Shown piece by piece: positions 25,697 to 34,707 of a stretch of 64,000 nucleotides of DNA; within the stretch, counting starts at the first letter, position 1, and each line of letters begins with the position of its first letter. The position numbers and the translations under genes are program-made. This DNA comes from Hydrogenophaga sp. (GTDB lineage: Bacteria; Pseudomonadota; Gammaproteobacteria; Burkholderiales; Burkholderiaceae_C). The notes beneath the pieces were generated by a model. That model searched no databases and was not told where the DNA came from. It was given only the letters and a program-made list of their open reading frames with translations. The stretch covers positions 1 through 64,000 of the forward strand of contig NZ_JAUCZF010000002.1 in assembly GCF_030373245.1 (NCBI RefSeq), in the 5' to 3' direction.

Positions 25697-26405
25697 TGTT
25701 GTCCTCTGTTGCCCAATCCACGCTCAGGCCCAGGTTGCCGACCGCGCGGGCCCAGCGCTTCTCCACCGTGGCATCGACCGCCATGCTGGCCGACTGCACG
25801 ATGCAGCCGCCGGGTGTGAGCGAGGTGTCGGCCACAAACTCCGGCGCGTTCTCACCCAGTGTTTCCAGCAGCGCGTCTTTCATGAGGGCAAGGTCTTCGG
25901 GGTGCATGCGCACGGTGGTCGGCAGCCCGTCGTCCACGATCATCTCCAGCGCTTCACCGATCACAGTGCGCAACTGGCGTGTGTTGACCTGCAACTCCTG
26001 GCGCACCACCTGGCGAGCGATGTCGCAGGCCAGCTCCAGCAGCTGGCGGGAAATCTTCTGCTCGCTGGCGAGCAGTTGGTCGGCCATGCCGTGGAACAGT
26101 TCGCCCATGCGAACCGCGTGTTCTTGTGTGGCCTTGTGCAGCGCTGCTTCCATCGCTTCGCTGACCTCCTGGATGCCGGCGTCCCGCCCTTGGGCGTAGC
26201 CCTCGGTGAAGGCGAGTTCCCGGGCCGTCTGCAGCAGCGCTTCGTCGGTCGCGCTCGCTGGCGAGCGATCCGCTTGCGGCGCGAGCGGTGCGAGGTTGCT
26301 GTCCATGGACGAGAAGGTCCAGCTCGCCACCGCGTCGATTTCCTCGCGCGGAATGAAGCGCGAGTAAGGATTGACTTTGGGCGCTGACTTAGACGAAGCT
26401 GTCAT
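25689..26405 (-). CDS. fliH: Flagellar assembly protein FliH
   Basis: The negative regulator and stalk of the FliI ATPase. The 238-aa protein starts at ATG 26405 ([23 protein letters not shown]), overlapping the 3' end of fliG by 17 bases; the track's earlier start lies deeper in fliG. Conserved parts include [17 protein letters not shown] (the E/G-x-x-x-G type helix), [35 protein letters not shown] and [23 protein letters not shown]. Confidence 0.95.
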   Translation of the reverse strand: MTASSKSAPKVNPYSRFIPREEIDAVASWTFSSMDSNLAPLAPQADRSPASATDEALLQTARELAFTEGYAQGRDAGIQEVSEAMEAALHKATQEHAVRMGELFHGMADQLLASEQKISRQLLELACDIARQVVRQELQVNTRQLRTVIGEALEMIVDDGLPTTVRMHPEDLALMKDALLETLGENAPEFVADTSLTPGGCIVQSASMAVDATVEKRWARAVGNLGLSVDWATEDNNV

Positions 26406-27384
26406 CGCCGCCTCCACCCAGGACGATCTGACCTTCGTCTGACAGACGGCGCACAATCTTCAGAATTTCCTTTTGCTGGTTCTCTACTTCGGACAGTCGG
26501 ACAGGGCCTCGCGATTCCAGATCGTCCTTGAGCCCCTCGGCGGCCCGACTGGACATGTTCGAGAGGATCAGATCGCGCAGCTCGCTCGTGGCGCCCTTCA
26601 GCGAAATGGCCAGCATGTCCGAACTCACTTCCTTCAGCACCATCTGGACCGACTTTCCGTCGAGCTTCGTGAGGTCCTCGAAGGTGAACATCTTGTCGGT
26701 GATCTTCTGGGCCAGATCACCATCGTGTTCCCGAATGGATTCGATCACGCTGGACTCAAGCTGCGTCCCCAGCAGGTTGATGATCTCTGCCGCGGTCTTG
26801 ACACCGCCCAGAGAAGCCTTGCGCACCTTGTCACCACCTGCAAGCACCTTGAACAGCTCCTCGTTGAGATCCTTGAGTGCGGTTGGTTGAATGCCTTCCA
26901 GGGTTGCGATGCGAAGCATGACTTCGTTTCGCGTTCTGGCACTCAGGTTTTTGAGGATCCCGGCCACCTGCTCAAAGTCGAGGTGCACCAGAATCGTGGC
27001 CATGATCTGAGGATGCTCGTTGCGAAGCAGTTCGGCCACCGAAAGGGCGTCCATCCACTTGAGACTTTCGATGCCGGTGACATCGCCGCCTTGCAGGATG
27101 CGGTCGATCAGAAGACCCGCCTTGTCATCGCCCAGGGCGCGCTTGAGAACCGCGCGCACATAGTTGTCGGTATCCGAAACGAGCAGGCTTTGTGATGCTG
27201 CTTCGCTGGTAAACCGCTTGATCACGCTATCGGCGCGATCTTTCGAGACCGATCTTGTTCGGGCAATCGCCTCTCCAAGGCGCTGAACCTCCTTCGGTGA
27301 GAGATGCTTGAATACTTCAGCCGCTTCCTCTTCTCCCAACGACATGAGAAAGATGGCTGCGTCCTGAATCCCGGTGTCTTCCAT
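26389..27384 (-). CDS. fliG: Flagellar motor switch protein FliG
   Basis: The torque-generating C-ring subunit. The 331-aa protein carries the EHPQIMATILVHL motif in its middle domain (LLRNEHPQIMATILVHLDFEQVAGIL). The C-terminal torque helix has charged residues in FTFEDLTKLDGKSVQMVLKEVSSDMLAISLKGATSELRDLILSNMSSRAAEGLKDDLESRGPVRLSEVENQQKEILKIVRRLSDEGQIVL. Its base composition is slightly less GC-rich than its neighbours. It is 87 bases after fliF. Confidence 0.97.
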   Translation of the reverse strand: MEDTGIQDAAIFLMSLGEEEAAEVFKHLSPKEVQRLGEAIARTRSVSKDRADSVIKRFTSEAASQSLLVSDTDNYVRAVLKRALGDDKAGLLIDRILQGGDVTGIESLKWMDALSVAELLRNEHPQIMATILVHLDFEQVAGILKNLSARTRNEVMLRIATLEGIQPTALKDLNEELFKVLAGGDKVRKASLGGVKTAAEIINLLGTQLESSVIESIREHDGDLAQKITDKMFTFEDLTKLDGKSVQMVLKEVSSDMLAISLKGATSELRDLILSNMSSRAAEGLKDDLESRGPVRLSEVENQQKEILKIVRRLSDEGQIVLGGGGDDSFV

Positions 27385-27471
27385 TGCAGATCCTGGTGGT
27401 GCGTTTGAGCGGACTTAAGGCCTGTTCACGCTGATTTTTCTGAGCGCGAACGGGGTGCAAAAGGTGCGCAT

Positions 27472-29142
27472 CTAGACGGGTACTTCGCCATTGACCCAGC
27501 CTTTGACGATGTTGGCCACCGCCATCGGGTTTTCCTTGGCCAGTCGTTTGGCGTCTTCCAGACGGAGCACCTCGGGCTCGACCTGACCCGCGGGCATCGG
27601 CAGGCCTGGTCGTTCGGGCGTCTCGTTTAGAACCGCGTTGAGTTGAGGCGGTGCGGCCACCACCGTTGTGTTTTGCGTGGTCATGAGCTTGAATGCTGGC
27701 CGCACAAGCCCGAGAAGGACCAGCAGACCCACGGCGACCAGGCCCAACGGCCAGGCCAGACTGCGCGCCAGTTCCTGGTTTTCGGCCTGCATCCACCAGA
27801 CGGCAGGCTCCACCTCGGTGCTCTGGTTGACGTTGAACGCCGCGTTGACCACGTTCACCGAGTCGCCGCGATCCTGGCTGAAGCCGATGGTCTCGCGCAC
27901 CAGGGCCGTCATCTGTGCGAGTTGCTCGGGAGGAATGGGCTCGGTGACGGTCTTGCCCGACCGGTCGGTGCTGCTGCGGTGGTTGATGACGACCGCGGCG
28001 CTCAGGCGGCGCACGGTGCCGCTGGCCTCGCGCACCACCTTTACCGTCTTGTCCACCTCATAGTTGATGACCGATTCGCGGCGCGTGGCGCCCGCGTTGC
28101 TGCCGTTGGCGGCCACACCCAGTGGCGCGGCTGCGCCGTTGATGGGGGCGGTGCCGGTGGCGGGCGGCTGGTTGGTGGTGGCACCGGGCACGCCAGCAGG
28201 CTGGGCACTCGGGGCGCTGCCGTCTTCGACGATCTGCTGGCTGCGCACCGCGCTGCTGTCTGGCGTCTGGTTGGGGCGGTGCTGCTCGGAGGTGGATTCG
28301 ACCAGCGAGAAGTCCACATCGGCATTGACCTGGGCCTTCACGTTGCCCACACCGACCAGAGGTTCGAGCATGTCAAGGATGCGGCGTGTGTAGTTCTGTT
28401 CGAGCTGCTGCGTGTACTGCAGCTTTTGCGTGTCAGCACCCTGTGCCTGGCCGTCGGGCGAGGCCGAGAGCAGCGAGCCCGCGTCATCGACCACACTGAC
28501 CGCCTTCGGGTTCATTTCCGGCACGCTGGAGGCCACCAGGTGCACGATGCCGGCCACCTGGGCCTTGTCCAGCGTGCGCCCGGGGTGCAACGACAGCATG
28601 ATGGAGGCCGAGGGCTTTTGCTGTTCGCGAAAGAAACCGTTCTGGTTGGGCAGCGCGAGGTGCACACGCGCGGCCTGCACCGAGGAGAGCGACTGGATGG
28701 TTCGGGTGAGTTCGCCCTCAAGGCCGCGCTGGAAGGTGAGGCGCTCCTGGAACTGGGTCATGCCGAAGCGGTTGTTCTCCATCAGTTCGAAGCCATTGAC
28801 GGTGCCTTTGGGCAGGCCTTGCGAGGCCAGGCGCAGTCGGGTGTCGTGCACCTTGTCGGCCGGCACCATGATGGCCTGGCCACCGTCGGCATGCTGGTAC
28901 GGGATGTTCATCTGCGAGAGCTGGGCCACCACCGCGCCACCGTCCTTGTCGCTGAGGTTGGCGTACAGCACGCGCCAGTCGGGCTGCTGGCCCATGAAGA
29001 ACAAGGCCAGGCCGACCGCCAGCAGACCCAGTGCACCCAGGCCGAACTTGAGTTTCTGGCCCGCGCTCAGCCGGGCTAGGCCAGCACCCAGAGCGTTCTG
29101 GCTGACGGGCTGAAGCGAAATTTCGGCGACGTTGGAGCTCAT
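27472..29142 (-). CDS. fliF: Flagellar MS-ring protein FliF
   Basis: Forms the MS ring in the inner membrane. The 556-aa protein starts at ATG 29142 (MSSNVAEISLQPV). TM1 is FGLGALGLLAVGLALFFM. The ring-building motifs include VLYANLSDKDGGAVVAQLSQMNIPYQ and the EmrA/FliF region GVGNVKAQVNADVDFSLVESTSEQ. A Pro/Ala-rich insert lies around residues 300-350. TM2 is LAWPLGLVAVGLLVLLGLV. The C-terminal FliG-binding tail is LRLEDAKRLAKENPMAVANIVKGWVNG. It is first in fliFGHIJK and divergent from fliE. Confidence 0.96.
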   Translation of the reverse strand: MSSNVAEISLQPVSQNALGAGLARLSAGQKLKFGLGALGLLAVGLALFFMGQQPDWRVLYANLSDKDGGAVVAQLSQMNIPYQHADGGQAIMVPADKVHDTRLRLASQGLPKGTVNGFELMENNRFGMTQFQERLTFQRGLEGELTRTIQSLSSVQAARVHLALPNQNGFFREQQKPSASIMLSLHPGRTLDKAQVAGIVHLVASSVPEMNPKAVSVVDDAGSLLSASPDGQAQGADTQKLQYTQQLEQNYTRRILDMLEPLVGVGNVKAQVNADVDFSLVESTSEQHRPNQTPDSSAVRSQQIVEDGSAPSAQPAGVPGATTNQPPATGTAPINGAAAPLGVAANGSNAGATRRESVINYEVDKTVKVVREASGTVRRLSAAVVINHRSSTDRSGKTVTEPIPPEQLAQMTALVRETIGFSQDRGDSVNVVNAAFNVNQSTEVEPAVWWMQAENQELARSLAWPLGLVAVGLLVLLGLVRPAFKLMTTQNTTVVAAPPQLNAVLNETPERPGLPMPAGQVEPEVLRLEDAKRLAKENPMAVANIVKGWVNGEVPV

Positions 29143-29235
29143 GGGGCGCAGGCTTGATGGGGTTCGGTCTGGAACGGGTGAAATCCACCCGAGTTCCAAC
29201 GATTATTCGAGCCCACCCCCCTGGCCATAGGGCAG

Positions 29236-29260
29236 ATAAGGCGGTGCTTTGACCGCTTAT
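29236..29260. promoter_or_regulatory. FlhDC-box-like inverted repeat between fliF and fliE
   Basis: ATAAGGCGG-TGCTTTGA-CCGCTTAT sits mid-way between the divergent fliF and fliE genes. The minus-strand reading AATAAGCGGTCAAAGCACCG, followed by CCTTATC, is very similar to the sequence before flhB (AAATAGCGCGTTCAAACCCC, followed by GGCTTATC). It is a plausible shared activator site for both operons. Confidence 0.65.
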
Positions 29261-29327
29261 TCCCCCATCCCCTTGGCGCGTCAGTGCCTAGCATCAATGC
29301 CAGTCCCTTTTGTGCAAGGAATCGACC

Positions 29328-29642
29328 ATGGACCTTCGAATCAACCCCCTGTCCAGCCAGGCGCTCAGCGGCCTGGGTGGTGTCGCCGGCAAACGCCCTG
29401 GCGCTGCTGGCGGCGTGGACGGTGGCTTCTCCGAGAACTTCAAGAGTGCCTTGAAATCGGTCAGCCAGGCGCAGAACGAGGCGTCTCGGCTGCAGACCCA
29501 GGTGCAACTGGGTAACCCCAAGGTCAGCCTGGAGGAGACCATGCTCGCGATGCAGAAGTCCCAGATCGGCTTCCAGGCCACGCTGCATGTTCGCAACCGC
29601 ATGGTTCAGGCCTACACCGACATCATGAACATGAGCGTCTGA
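29328..29642 (+). CDS. fliE: Flagellar hook-basal body protein FliE
   Basis: The rod-base protein linking MS ring and rod. The 104-aa protein starts at ATG 29328 (MDLRINPLSS), with AAGGAA spaced about 8 bases; the track's GTG is six codons earlier. The C-terminal signature is SLEETMLAMQKSQIGFQATLHVRNRMVQAYTDIMNMSV. It is a lone gene transcribed away from fliF. Confidence 0.95.
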   Translation: MDLRINPLSSQALSGLGGVAGKRPGAAGGVDGGFSENFKSALKSVSQAQNEASRLQTQVQLGNPKVSLEETMLAMQKSQIGFQATLHVRNRMVQAYTDIMNMSV

Positions 29643-29692
29643 GGCCGGTTTTCGCACCGTCCCCCTCGGGTTGCGGCCAAAAAGGCCATGCG

Positions 29693-29742
29693 AGGTGCGG
29701 CGAAGCCTTGCCGGGGGCATACCCCGGCGGCATTTCGCACCT
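29693..29742. terminator. Large hairpin between convergent fliE and fliT
   Basis: Outer arms AGGTGCG (29693-29699) and CGCACCT (29736-29742) enclose inner arms GCCGGGG (29710) and CCCCGGC (29722). There is no long T-run, so it may act as a processing or partial-termination structure for the two convergent transcripts. Confidence 0.5.
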
Positions 29743-29796
29743 TGTGCGTGGCCTTCTCGATCCGCAACGCATCTTGGAACACCGTGTGAACGGGAC

Positions 29797-30099
29797 TTAG
29801 TGCATGGATGCTGGCGAGCTGTTGCGCAGCAGCAGATCGATGTCGTTCAGCCAGGGCTCGGCCAGCACGCGGATCTCGGCGTCGGTGCGCAGGATGCGCT
29901 GCATGATGCGCACCTTCTCGACGCGCTCGTCGGCCGTCAGCTTTCGGCTGCGCGCTTTGTCGCGCAGTTGCTCGATCAGCACGGCGCAGGTGCTTTCCAT
30001 GCGCACCACCTGATCCCAGTTTTCGGTCAGTGCGGCTTCCAGCATCTTCTGGCTCGCGCATTCGATCGCTTTGTAGTAGTCCAGCAAGCTGTGCTCCAT
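29797..30099 (-). CDS. fliT: Flagellar chaperone FliT
   Basis: The chaperone for the filament cap FliD and, in enterics, an FlhDC antagonist. The 100-aa helical protein starts at ATG 30099 (MEHSLLDYYKAIECASQKMLEAALTENWDQVVRMESTCAVLIEQL), two bases after the fliS stop. The track's longer start overlaps fliS and is unsupported. The assignment rests on size, helical content and position after fliS. Confidence 0.85.
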   Translation of the reverse strand: MEHSLLDYYKAIECASQKMLEAALTENWDQVVRMESTCAVLIEQLRDKARSRKLTADERVEKVRIMQRILRTDAEIRVLAEPWLNDIDLLLRNSSPASMH

Positions 30100-30101
30100 G
30101 A

Positions 30102-30536
30102 TCAGACTCCCGAGGCCGTGACAGGCTGCAGGTAGGCCGGGCCAGGGCCTTTGATGAGTTTCCATGACTGTGCTACCGGCTCGATGAGCTGCACCACCTC
30201 TTCCAGCGCGCGCTCGTCGTTGCGCAGATTGGCCTGGGTCAGGCGCAGGATGCTGTAGTCGTAGAGGGCTTGCAGGTTGTTCGCGAGGTCGCCACCTTCG
30301 CGCACATTCAGACCGGCCTTGAGCCCTTCTTCCAGGATGCGAACCGCTTTGCCCAGGGCCATGCCCTTGGCGGCGGTGTCGTGGCGCAGGAGTGCGCCGC
30401 GGGCCTCGGCGATCGAACGCAGCAGCGCGTCGAACAGCAGCCCCACGAGCTGGTGCGGGTCAGCGCCTTGTACGCTGGTTTCCACAGCGACCCGCTGGTA
30501 AACGGCTGCGGCACGGGATTGCACGGAAGTGAACAT
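30102..30536 (-). CDS. fliS: Flagellar chaperone FliS
   Basis: The flagellin-specific export chaperone. The 144-aa protein starts at ATG 30536 (MFTSVQSRAAAVYQRVAVETSVQGADPHQLVGLLFDALLRSIAEARGAL), the classic FliS N-terminus. The track adds 25 codons that run through the promoter. A sigma-28-like promoter ends about 30 bases upstream. Confidence 0.95.
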   Translation of the reverse strand: MFTSVQSRAAAVYQRVAVETSVQGADPHQLVGLLFDALLRSIAEARGALLRHDTAAKGMALGKAVRILEEGLKAGLNVREGGDLANNLQALYDYSILRLTQANLRNDERALEEVVQLIEPVAQSWKLIKGPGPAYLQPVTASGV

Positions 30537-30567
30537 GGTGTCAGGTCCTTGTGTCAGATACCTTTCT

Positions 30568-30594
30568 GTATCGGCACGCAGGTGCGGGACTGTA
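30568..30594 (-). promoter_or_regulatory. Sigma-28-type promoter for fliS-fliT
   Basis: Minus strand TACAGTCC, 11 bases, GCCGATAC, about 30 bases before the fliS start. The spacing is exact and the -10 has 7 of 8 matches. Confidence 0.65.
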
Positions 30595-30785
30595 GTGTGC
30601 GTAAGGGTCATTTCAGGGGCCTTGACAGCTCAGTTCGGACTCAAGTTAATTCGCTTGTGGTTAGGCTTTTCGGGGCAGCGACTGGCCAGCCGACGGATTG
30701 CGCCAAAGCAAACGGCCGGACCATGGGATCGGATGCCGGAGACAGCACCGAAACACCTGTTTGGTTGCGGACGGAGCGTGGCGAC

Positions 30786-32207
30786 TCAGGCACTGCTCTT
30801 GTTCCACAGCGTGATCTGCTGCGAAACAAAGGCACTCAGTCCGTTGAGCTGGCCGACCCGCGCGTCCATGGCGTTGTATTGCTGCAGCAAGCGCGTCTCG
30901 ACCCGGGCGGCGCGGTCGTTGACCCGTTCTTGTTCTCTGCCATTGCGGTCGATGGATTTCTGGATGCTCGCGCTCTTGGTGCTGACCAGTCCGTCGGCAG
31001 CCAGCAAGCCGTCAGCGAAGCGCTTGACCTTGAACCCAAAGCCTTCGGTGCTGGCGTCGCCCGTGGTGGCATTGAACAGGCCTCTGAGTCCGTCCAGGTT
31101 GGACAGCGCTTCGTCCATTTTCGAGGCCTGAATGGACAGCTGTCCACCGGTCTTGAGCTCGATGCCGACATCGACCAGGCGCTCGAAGGGCGTGCTGGTG
31201 GTGACTGAGCGCATCATGCCGCGCAAGGCATTCTGCAGACCGATGGCGGTGGCGTCACCCTGCAGTGCGCCAGCGCGTTTGCTGCCTTCGTCGTAGCGGG
31301 TGGCACTGGCCAGGGTGGCACTCAGGGTGTTGTAGCTGTCGACGAACGCCTGCACGTTGGCCTTGATGGCCTCCAGGTCGCTGCTGACGTCGATTTCCAC
31401 CGGCAGCGTGGTTTCCTGCAGCAGCTGGATGGTCATGCCCGGCAACGTGTTGGTGAGCCGGTTGCTGGTGCTGTTGATCGGCACGTTGTTCACCGTGGCC
31501 AGGGCGTTCTGACCGCTCTGGGACAGGGTCTGCCCCGCCGGGTTGGCGGCGTCGAAGGCCACGCGGGAGAGTCCACTACCGTCGCCGTTGTTGCCGTCGT
31601 CGTCGGTCACCGAGATGCGAAACCCATTGGTCTCGCCCGTGTCGCGCGAGCGCATGAGCAGCCGTTCACCGCTGGCGTCGCGCAGCACGGTGGCGGTCAC
31701 GCCCGCACCCGCCTGGTTGATTCTGCTGGCGATTTCGCTCAAGGTGTCTTCGCCAGGGTTGATGGTCACGTTCACGGCTGCGGCACTGCCCGGTGTGAAG
31801 CTGGTGCCGGCCCACTGGCCGATTTCAATGGTCATGCTGCCGCTGCCCACGGCCGCGCCGGTGGCCACCGCGGCGGATGCGGTGGACTGAGCCCTTGCGA
31901 GCTGCGACACCTGCATGGTGAAGGAGGTCGCTGGCGCACCCTCGGCCGCTGTGACACCGATGGCTCCCGCGTTGGACGATGTGGCGGTGACCGCATTCCA
32001 GCCAGCGCCGGTCGAGAGCTTGGCCGCGGCTGCGCCGAAGGCCTCCACCTGTGACTTGATGGTGCCGTAGGTGGACAGCTTGGTCTGGAAGGAAGTGGCC
32101 TGCGTCTGCAGTTGCCTCAGCGGCGCTTTTTCCAGCGCGACCAGCTGGGTGACGATGCTTTGCACGTCGAGGCCGCTGCCGATGCCCGGCGATGAAATGG
32201 TGGCCAT
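30786..32207 (-). CDS. fliD: Flagellar filament cap protein FliD
   Basis: The cap protein that folds flagellin at the filament tip. The 473-aa protein starts MATISSPGIGSGLDVQSIVTQLVALEKAPLRQLQTQATSFQTKLSTYGTIKSQVEAF, the FliD N-terminal helix. The C-terminal coiled region is RFADGLLAADGLVSTKSASIQKSIDRNGREQERVNDRAARVETRLLQQYNAMDARVGQLNGLSAFVSQQITLW. It lies between fliC and fliS, with 250-base gaps on either side. Confidence 0.97.
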   Translation of the reverse strand: MATISSPGIGSGLDVQSIVTQLVALEKAPLRQLQTQATSFQTKLSTYGTIKSQVEAFGAAAAKLSTGAGWNAVTATSSNAGAIGVTAAEGAPATSFTMQVSQLARAQSTASAAVATGAAVGSGSMTIEIGQWAGTSFTPGSAAAVNVTINPGEDTLSEIASRINQAGAGVTATVLRDASGERLLMRSRDTGETNGFRISVTDDDGNNGDGSGLSRVAFDAANPAGQTLSQSGQNALATVNNVPINSTSNRLTNTLPGMTIQLLQETTLPVEIDVSSDLEAIKANVQAFVDSYNTLSATLASATRYDEGSKRAGALQGDATAIGLQNALRGMMRSVTTSTPFERLVDVGIELKTGGQLSIQASKMDEALSNLDGLRGLFNATTGDASTEGFGFKVKRFADGLLAADGLVSTKSASIQKSIDRNGREQERVNDRAARVETRLLQQYNAMDARVGQLNGLSAFVSQQITLWNKSSA

Positions 32208-32239
32208 GGCCGCTCCTAACGGTGGTTGGTGTTCCAGGC

Positions 32240-32356
32240 ACCAGGCGCCTGGTCACCATGAGACCCGCGCGACGCTCGATGACGGCCTCGGCGCTGCAGC
32301 GCCCTGGCGGAGTGCCAGGATTCGCAGACCACACGCGAGGGCATGCGGTCTGCGAA
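32240..32356. repeat. Two inverted repeats in the fliC-fliD gap
   Basis: ACCAGGCGCCTGGT (32240-32253) is a perfect palindrome. TTCGCAGACC (32321-32330) pairs with GGTCTGCGAA (32347-32356) around a 16-base loop. There is no T-run. They could stabilise or attenuate the fliC transcript, setting the flagellin-to-cap ratio. Confidence 0.55.
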
Positions 32357-32448
32357 CCCTGCCCTCGACGGTGGTGCCGGGCAGGTGAGTGCCAGGGCTC
32401 CACCGGCGTCTGCACCGGATGGTGCGGACGCTTGGGCAGTGGGGTCGA

Positions 32449-33291
32449 TCAACGCAGCAGGGACAGCACGCCCTGGGGCAGCTGGTTGGCCTGGGCGATC
32501 ATCGCGGTACCGGCCTGCTGCAGGATCTGGCCGCGCGAGAGGTTCGAGGTTTCCGCAGCGAAATCGGCATCCATGATGCGGCCACGCGAAGCGGCCTGGT
32601 TTTCCGATGCCACCTGCAGGTTGGCGATCACCGACTCGAATCGGTTCTGAGCAGCACCGAAGCCTGAGCGGGCGGTGGTGACGGCATCGATCGCGGTGTC
32701 AATGTTGTCCATGGCGGTGCGCGCGCCGGTGGCGGTCGTGCCCAGCGTGGCAGAGGCACCTTGGGTGTTGCTGCCCATGGCACTGGCGATACCCGTTGTG
32801 GCGATGCTGATCTGGTTGTCCGCATCGCTGTTGGCGCCCACCTGGAAGTTGAAGGTGCCACTGGCGCCACCCGAACCCGTCAGCAGCTTCTGGCCGTTGA
32901 ACTCGGTGCTGGTGATGACGCGTGCGTTTTCAGCGGCAAGTGCCTGGTACTCGGTATCCAGTGCTGTGCGGTCGCTGGTGCCGTTGGTGTCGTTGGCTGC
33001 CTGCACAGCCAGCTCGCGCATGCGCTGCAGGTTGTCACCGATCTTGCCCAGGGCGCCTTCAGCGGTCTGCGCCAGTGAGATGCCGTCGTTGGCGTTGCGG
33101 ATCGCCACGTTCATGCCCTTGACCTGGGCGTTCATGCGCTCGGCAATCGCCAGGCCAGCGGCATCGTCCTTGGCGCTGTTCACGCGCAGGCCAGAGGAAA
33201 GGCGCTGCATCGAAGTGGCCAGCGATCCTTGCGAGGTCGAGAGGTTGCGCTGTGCATTCAGCGACATCACGTTGGTGTTGATGGTATTCAT
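32449..33291 (-). CDS. fliC: Flagellin, short form
   Basis: The filament subunit. At 280 aa it consists almost entirely of the conserved D0/D1 ends: N-terminal [50 protein letters not shown], and C-terminal [77 protein letters not shown]. The middle (about 170-200) is only an Ala/Thr/Gly-rich connector, so surface-exposed D2/D3 domains are absent. A strong AGGAGTT site precedes the ATG. A sigma-28-like promoter lies about 185 bases upstream. It is the only flagellin gene in the window. Ser/Thr in the connector are possible glycosylation sites for the Maf-type transferase. Confidence 0.97.
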   Translation of the reverse strand: MNTINTNVMSLNAQRNLSTSQGSLATSMQRLSSGLRVNSAKDDAAGLAIAERMNAQVKGMNVAIRNANDGISLAQTAEGALGKIGDNLQRMRELAVQAANDTNGTSDRTALDTEYQALAAENARVITSTEFNGQKLLTGSGGASGTFNFQVGANSDADNQISIATTGIASAMGSNTQGASATLGTTATGARTAMDNIDTAIDAVTTARSGFGAAQNRFESVIANLQVASENQAASRGRIMDADFAAETSNLSRGQILQQAGTAMIAQANQLPQGVLSLLR

Positions 33292-33475
33292 GACTAACTC
33301 CTAAAAAAGTGGAACAAAATAATCCGGCATTGCTGCCAATCTCAACGCCAGCCAGCTGGCTGGCCGCCATGACCGGAGCGTCTGGCGGCTTGCCGGTTTG
33401 GGCCCTGGGACCGCTCACCGCCTCGCCGCTTTCACTTGCCGGACGACGAACCTTTTTAGAAGTCCGTTGAGTTCA

Positions 33476-33502
33476 ATTTCGGTGGCCCCGTCCTATTCTT
33501 TA
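33476..33502 (-). promoter_or_regulatory. Sigma-28-type promoter for fliC
   Basis: Minus strand TAAAGAAT, 11 bases, ACCGAAAT. The -35 core is exact and the -10 has 5 of 8 matches. It leaves a leader of about 180 bases before the flagellin ATG. Confidence 0.6.
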
Positions 33503-34107
33503 GCGCCGTGTTGTAACGGATTGATCAGAAAAGCTGGGTTTGTCAAGCCCTTTTCTCTTCTTCCTGCACGTGAGCGGTCAGGCGGTCTGTCCTGCTTGAG
33601 TGCTGCCAGCAGCCTGCCTGCCTGTGCGCTCAGAACCGCTGGGTTGACTGGGTTCGCTGCGTACCTCACTGGGCTTGCAGTGGCACCGGACCATCAGGTG
33701 GTGCACTCAGTAGCGGAGGGCCGCCGTGTGTCTGGTGCCTGCTCACGCTGACCCGCGTGCCAACCTGTTGCTGCTCTTCGTGTGCACCCTGAGGTTGCAG
33801 GCTCGGCTGCGCGAAGCCTCAGGTTTGCCAGGTCTATCGGTGGTGTTGAGTGGTCTCTGTAGCGATTCGATGAGCAGGATGCATCGCGGAAGTGACTTCC
33901 TTGTGCGCTGTTCCGCAAACAGCTTGCCTTTGAAGCAGCGTCTTCGCCCCCTTGCTGCGTTGCCAACCCTCGCGGCAGCACAGGCGATCGCTGCGAATGG
34001 AGCCTGGCCCTGGGCTCGAATTCATCGGTTTCCTTTCGTGTGATCACTGCCCAGACAGAGCGCAGGAGGTGAGGTCGAAATGAGAACCAAGGTTGTAGGA
34101 ACTTGCC

Positions 34108-34134
34108 TGACAAAAACACATGTCAACGCTGACA
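34108..34134. promoter_or_regulatory. Operator-like cluster upstream of flhDC
   Basis: TGACA-8-TGTCA-4-TGACA: three half-sites in alternating orientation, 119 to 145 bases before flhD. They suggest a dimeric regulator site near the master operon promoter. The regulator is unknown. Confidence 0.4.
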
Positions 34135-34252
34135 GCTCAAACAGGCGTTCGCCGATTCAAGTTTTTGGTGAGGTCGACACAATTGCTCACAACAGGTCAG
34201 CAAACGTAAGCACACCGCTCACCGCCCCGACCTCACCATCAAGGAGCACACC

Positions 34253-34591
34253 ATGGACAGCGAACAACTCTTGGCCGAAATCCGCGAAGCCAACCTGACC
34301 TACCTCATGCTGGCGCAGAACATGATCCGCAAGGACCGCGCAGAAGCGATCTTTCGCCTCGGCGTGAGTGAAGAGGCCGCTGACCTGCTGGGCATGCTGT
34401 CCACCGCGCAGCTGTTGAAGATCGCATCGACCAACATGCTGCTGTGCCGCTTCCGCGTCGACGACGACCTGGTGTGGAACCTGCTGACCAGCCACAACGT
34501 GAAGAAGGTCGACAACGCCACCACCACCCAGCTGCACGCCAGCATCCTGATGGCTGGGCGTTATACCGAGACGATGACCGTCACTCATTGA
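34253..34591 (+). CDS. flhD: Flagellar transcriptional activator FlhD
   Basis: With FlhC it forms the FlhD4C2 master activator of class II flagellar operons. The 112-aa protein shows the family sequence EIREANLTYLMLAQNMIRKDRAEAIFRLGVSEEAADLLGMLSTAQLLKIASTNMLLCRFRVDDDLVWNLLTSH. AAGGAG precedes the ATG. The presence of FlhDC places the flagellar hierarchy in the enteric/Burkholderiales type rather than the FleQ type. Confidence 0.97.
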   Translation: MDSEQLLAEIREANLTYLMLAQNMIRKDRAEAIFRLGVSEEAADLLGMLSTAQLLKIASTNMLLCRFRVDDDLVWNLLTSHNVKKVDNATTTQLHASILMAGRYTETMTVTH

Positions 34592-34593
34592 TC

Positions 34594-34675
34594 ACCCCCG
34601 CGCCGCCTGCGGCGTCACCCCTCAAGGGGGCCACACCAGTCGCCCGGCAAAGCCGGTTCGGCGGTGTGCGCTGGG
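34594..34675 (+). repeat. Family-1 intergenic repeat between flhD and flhC
   Basis: CCCCCGCGCCGCCTGCGGCG, TCACCCCTCAAGGGGGCCACACCAG, CGCCCGGCAAAGCCGGTTCG, GCGGTGTGCGCTGGG. It separates the two subunits of one master regulator, whose stoichiometry is normally kept by tight coupling. Confidence 0.9.
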
Positions 34676-34707
34676 TTCAAGACATCTCAATCCTAGGAGC
34701 GCCCGTC

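Larger units (their letters stand above)
33292..34252. other. Long divergent non-coding region between fliC and flhD
   Basis: About 960 bases separate divergent fliC and flhD. I see no convincing gene: the ORFs here lack family motifs and ribosome-binding sites. It contains the fliC promoter at its left end and a TGACA/TGTCA cluster near its right end. Composition is less GC-rich than neighbouring coding DNA. Integration of many regulators on flhDC would explain the length, but that is inference. Confidence 0.6.

Noticed and set aside
27643-29079. 478-aa plus-strand ORF
   Set aside because: Antisense shadow of fliF; His/Gly/Val-rich composition typical of reverse-frame reading.
33398-34119. 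Short ORFs in the fliC-flhD gap
   Set aside because: No recognisable motifs, no ribosome sites and odd Arg/Ala/Leu-rich composition on both strands; treated as non-coding.
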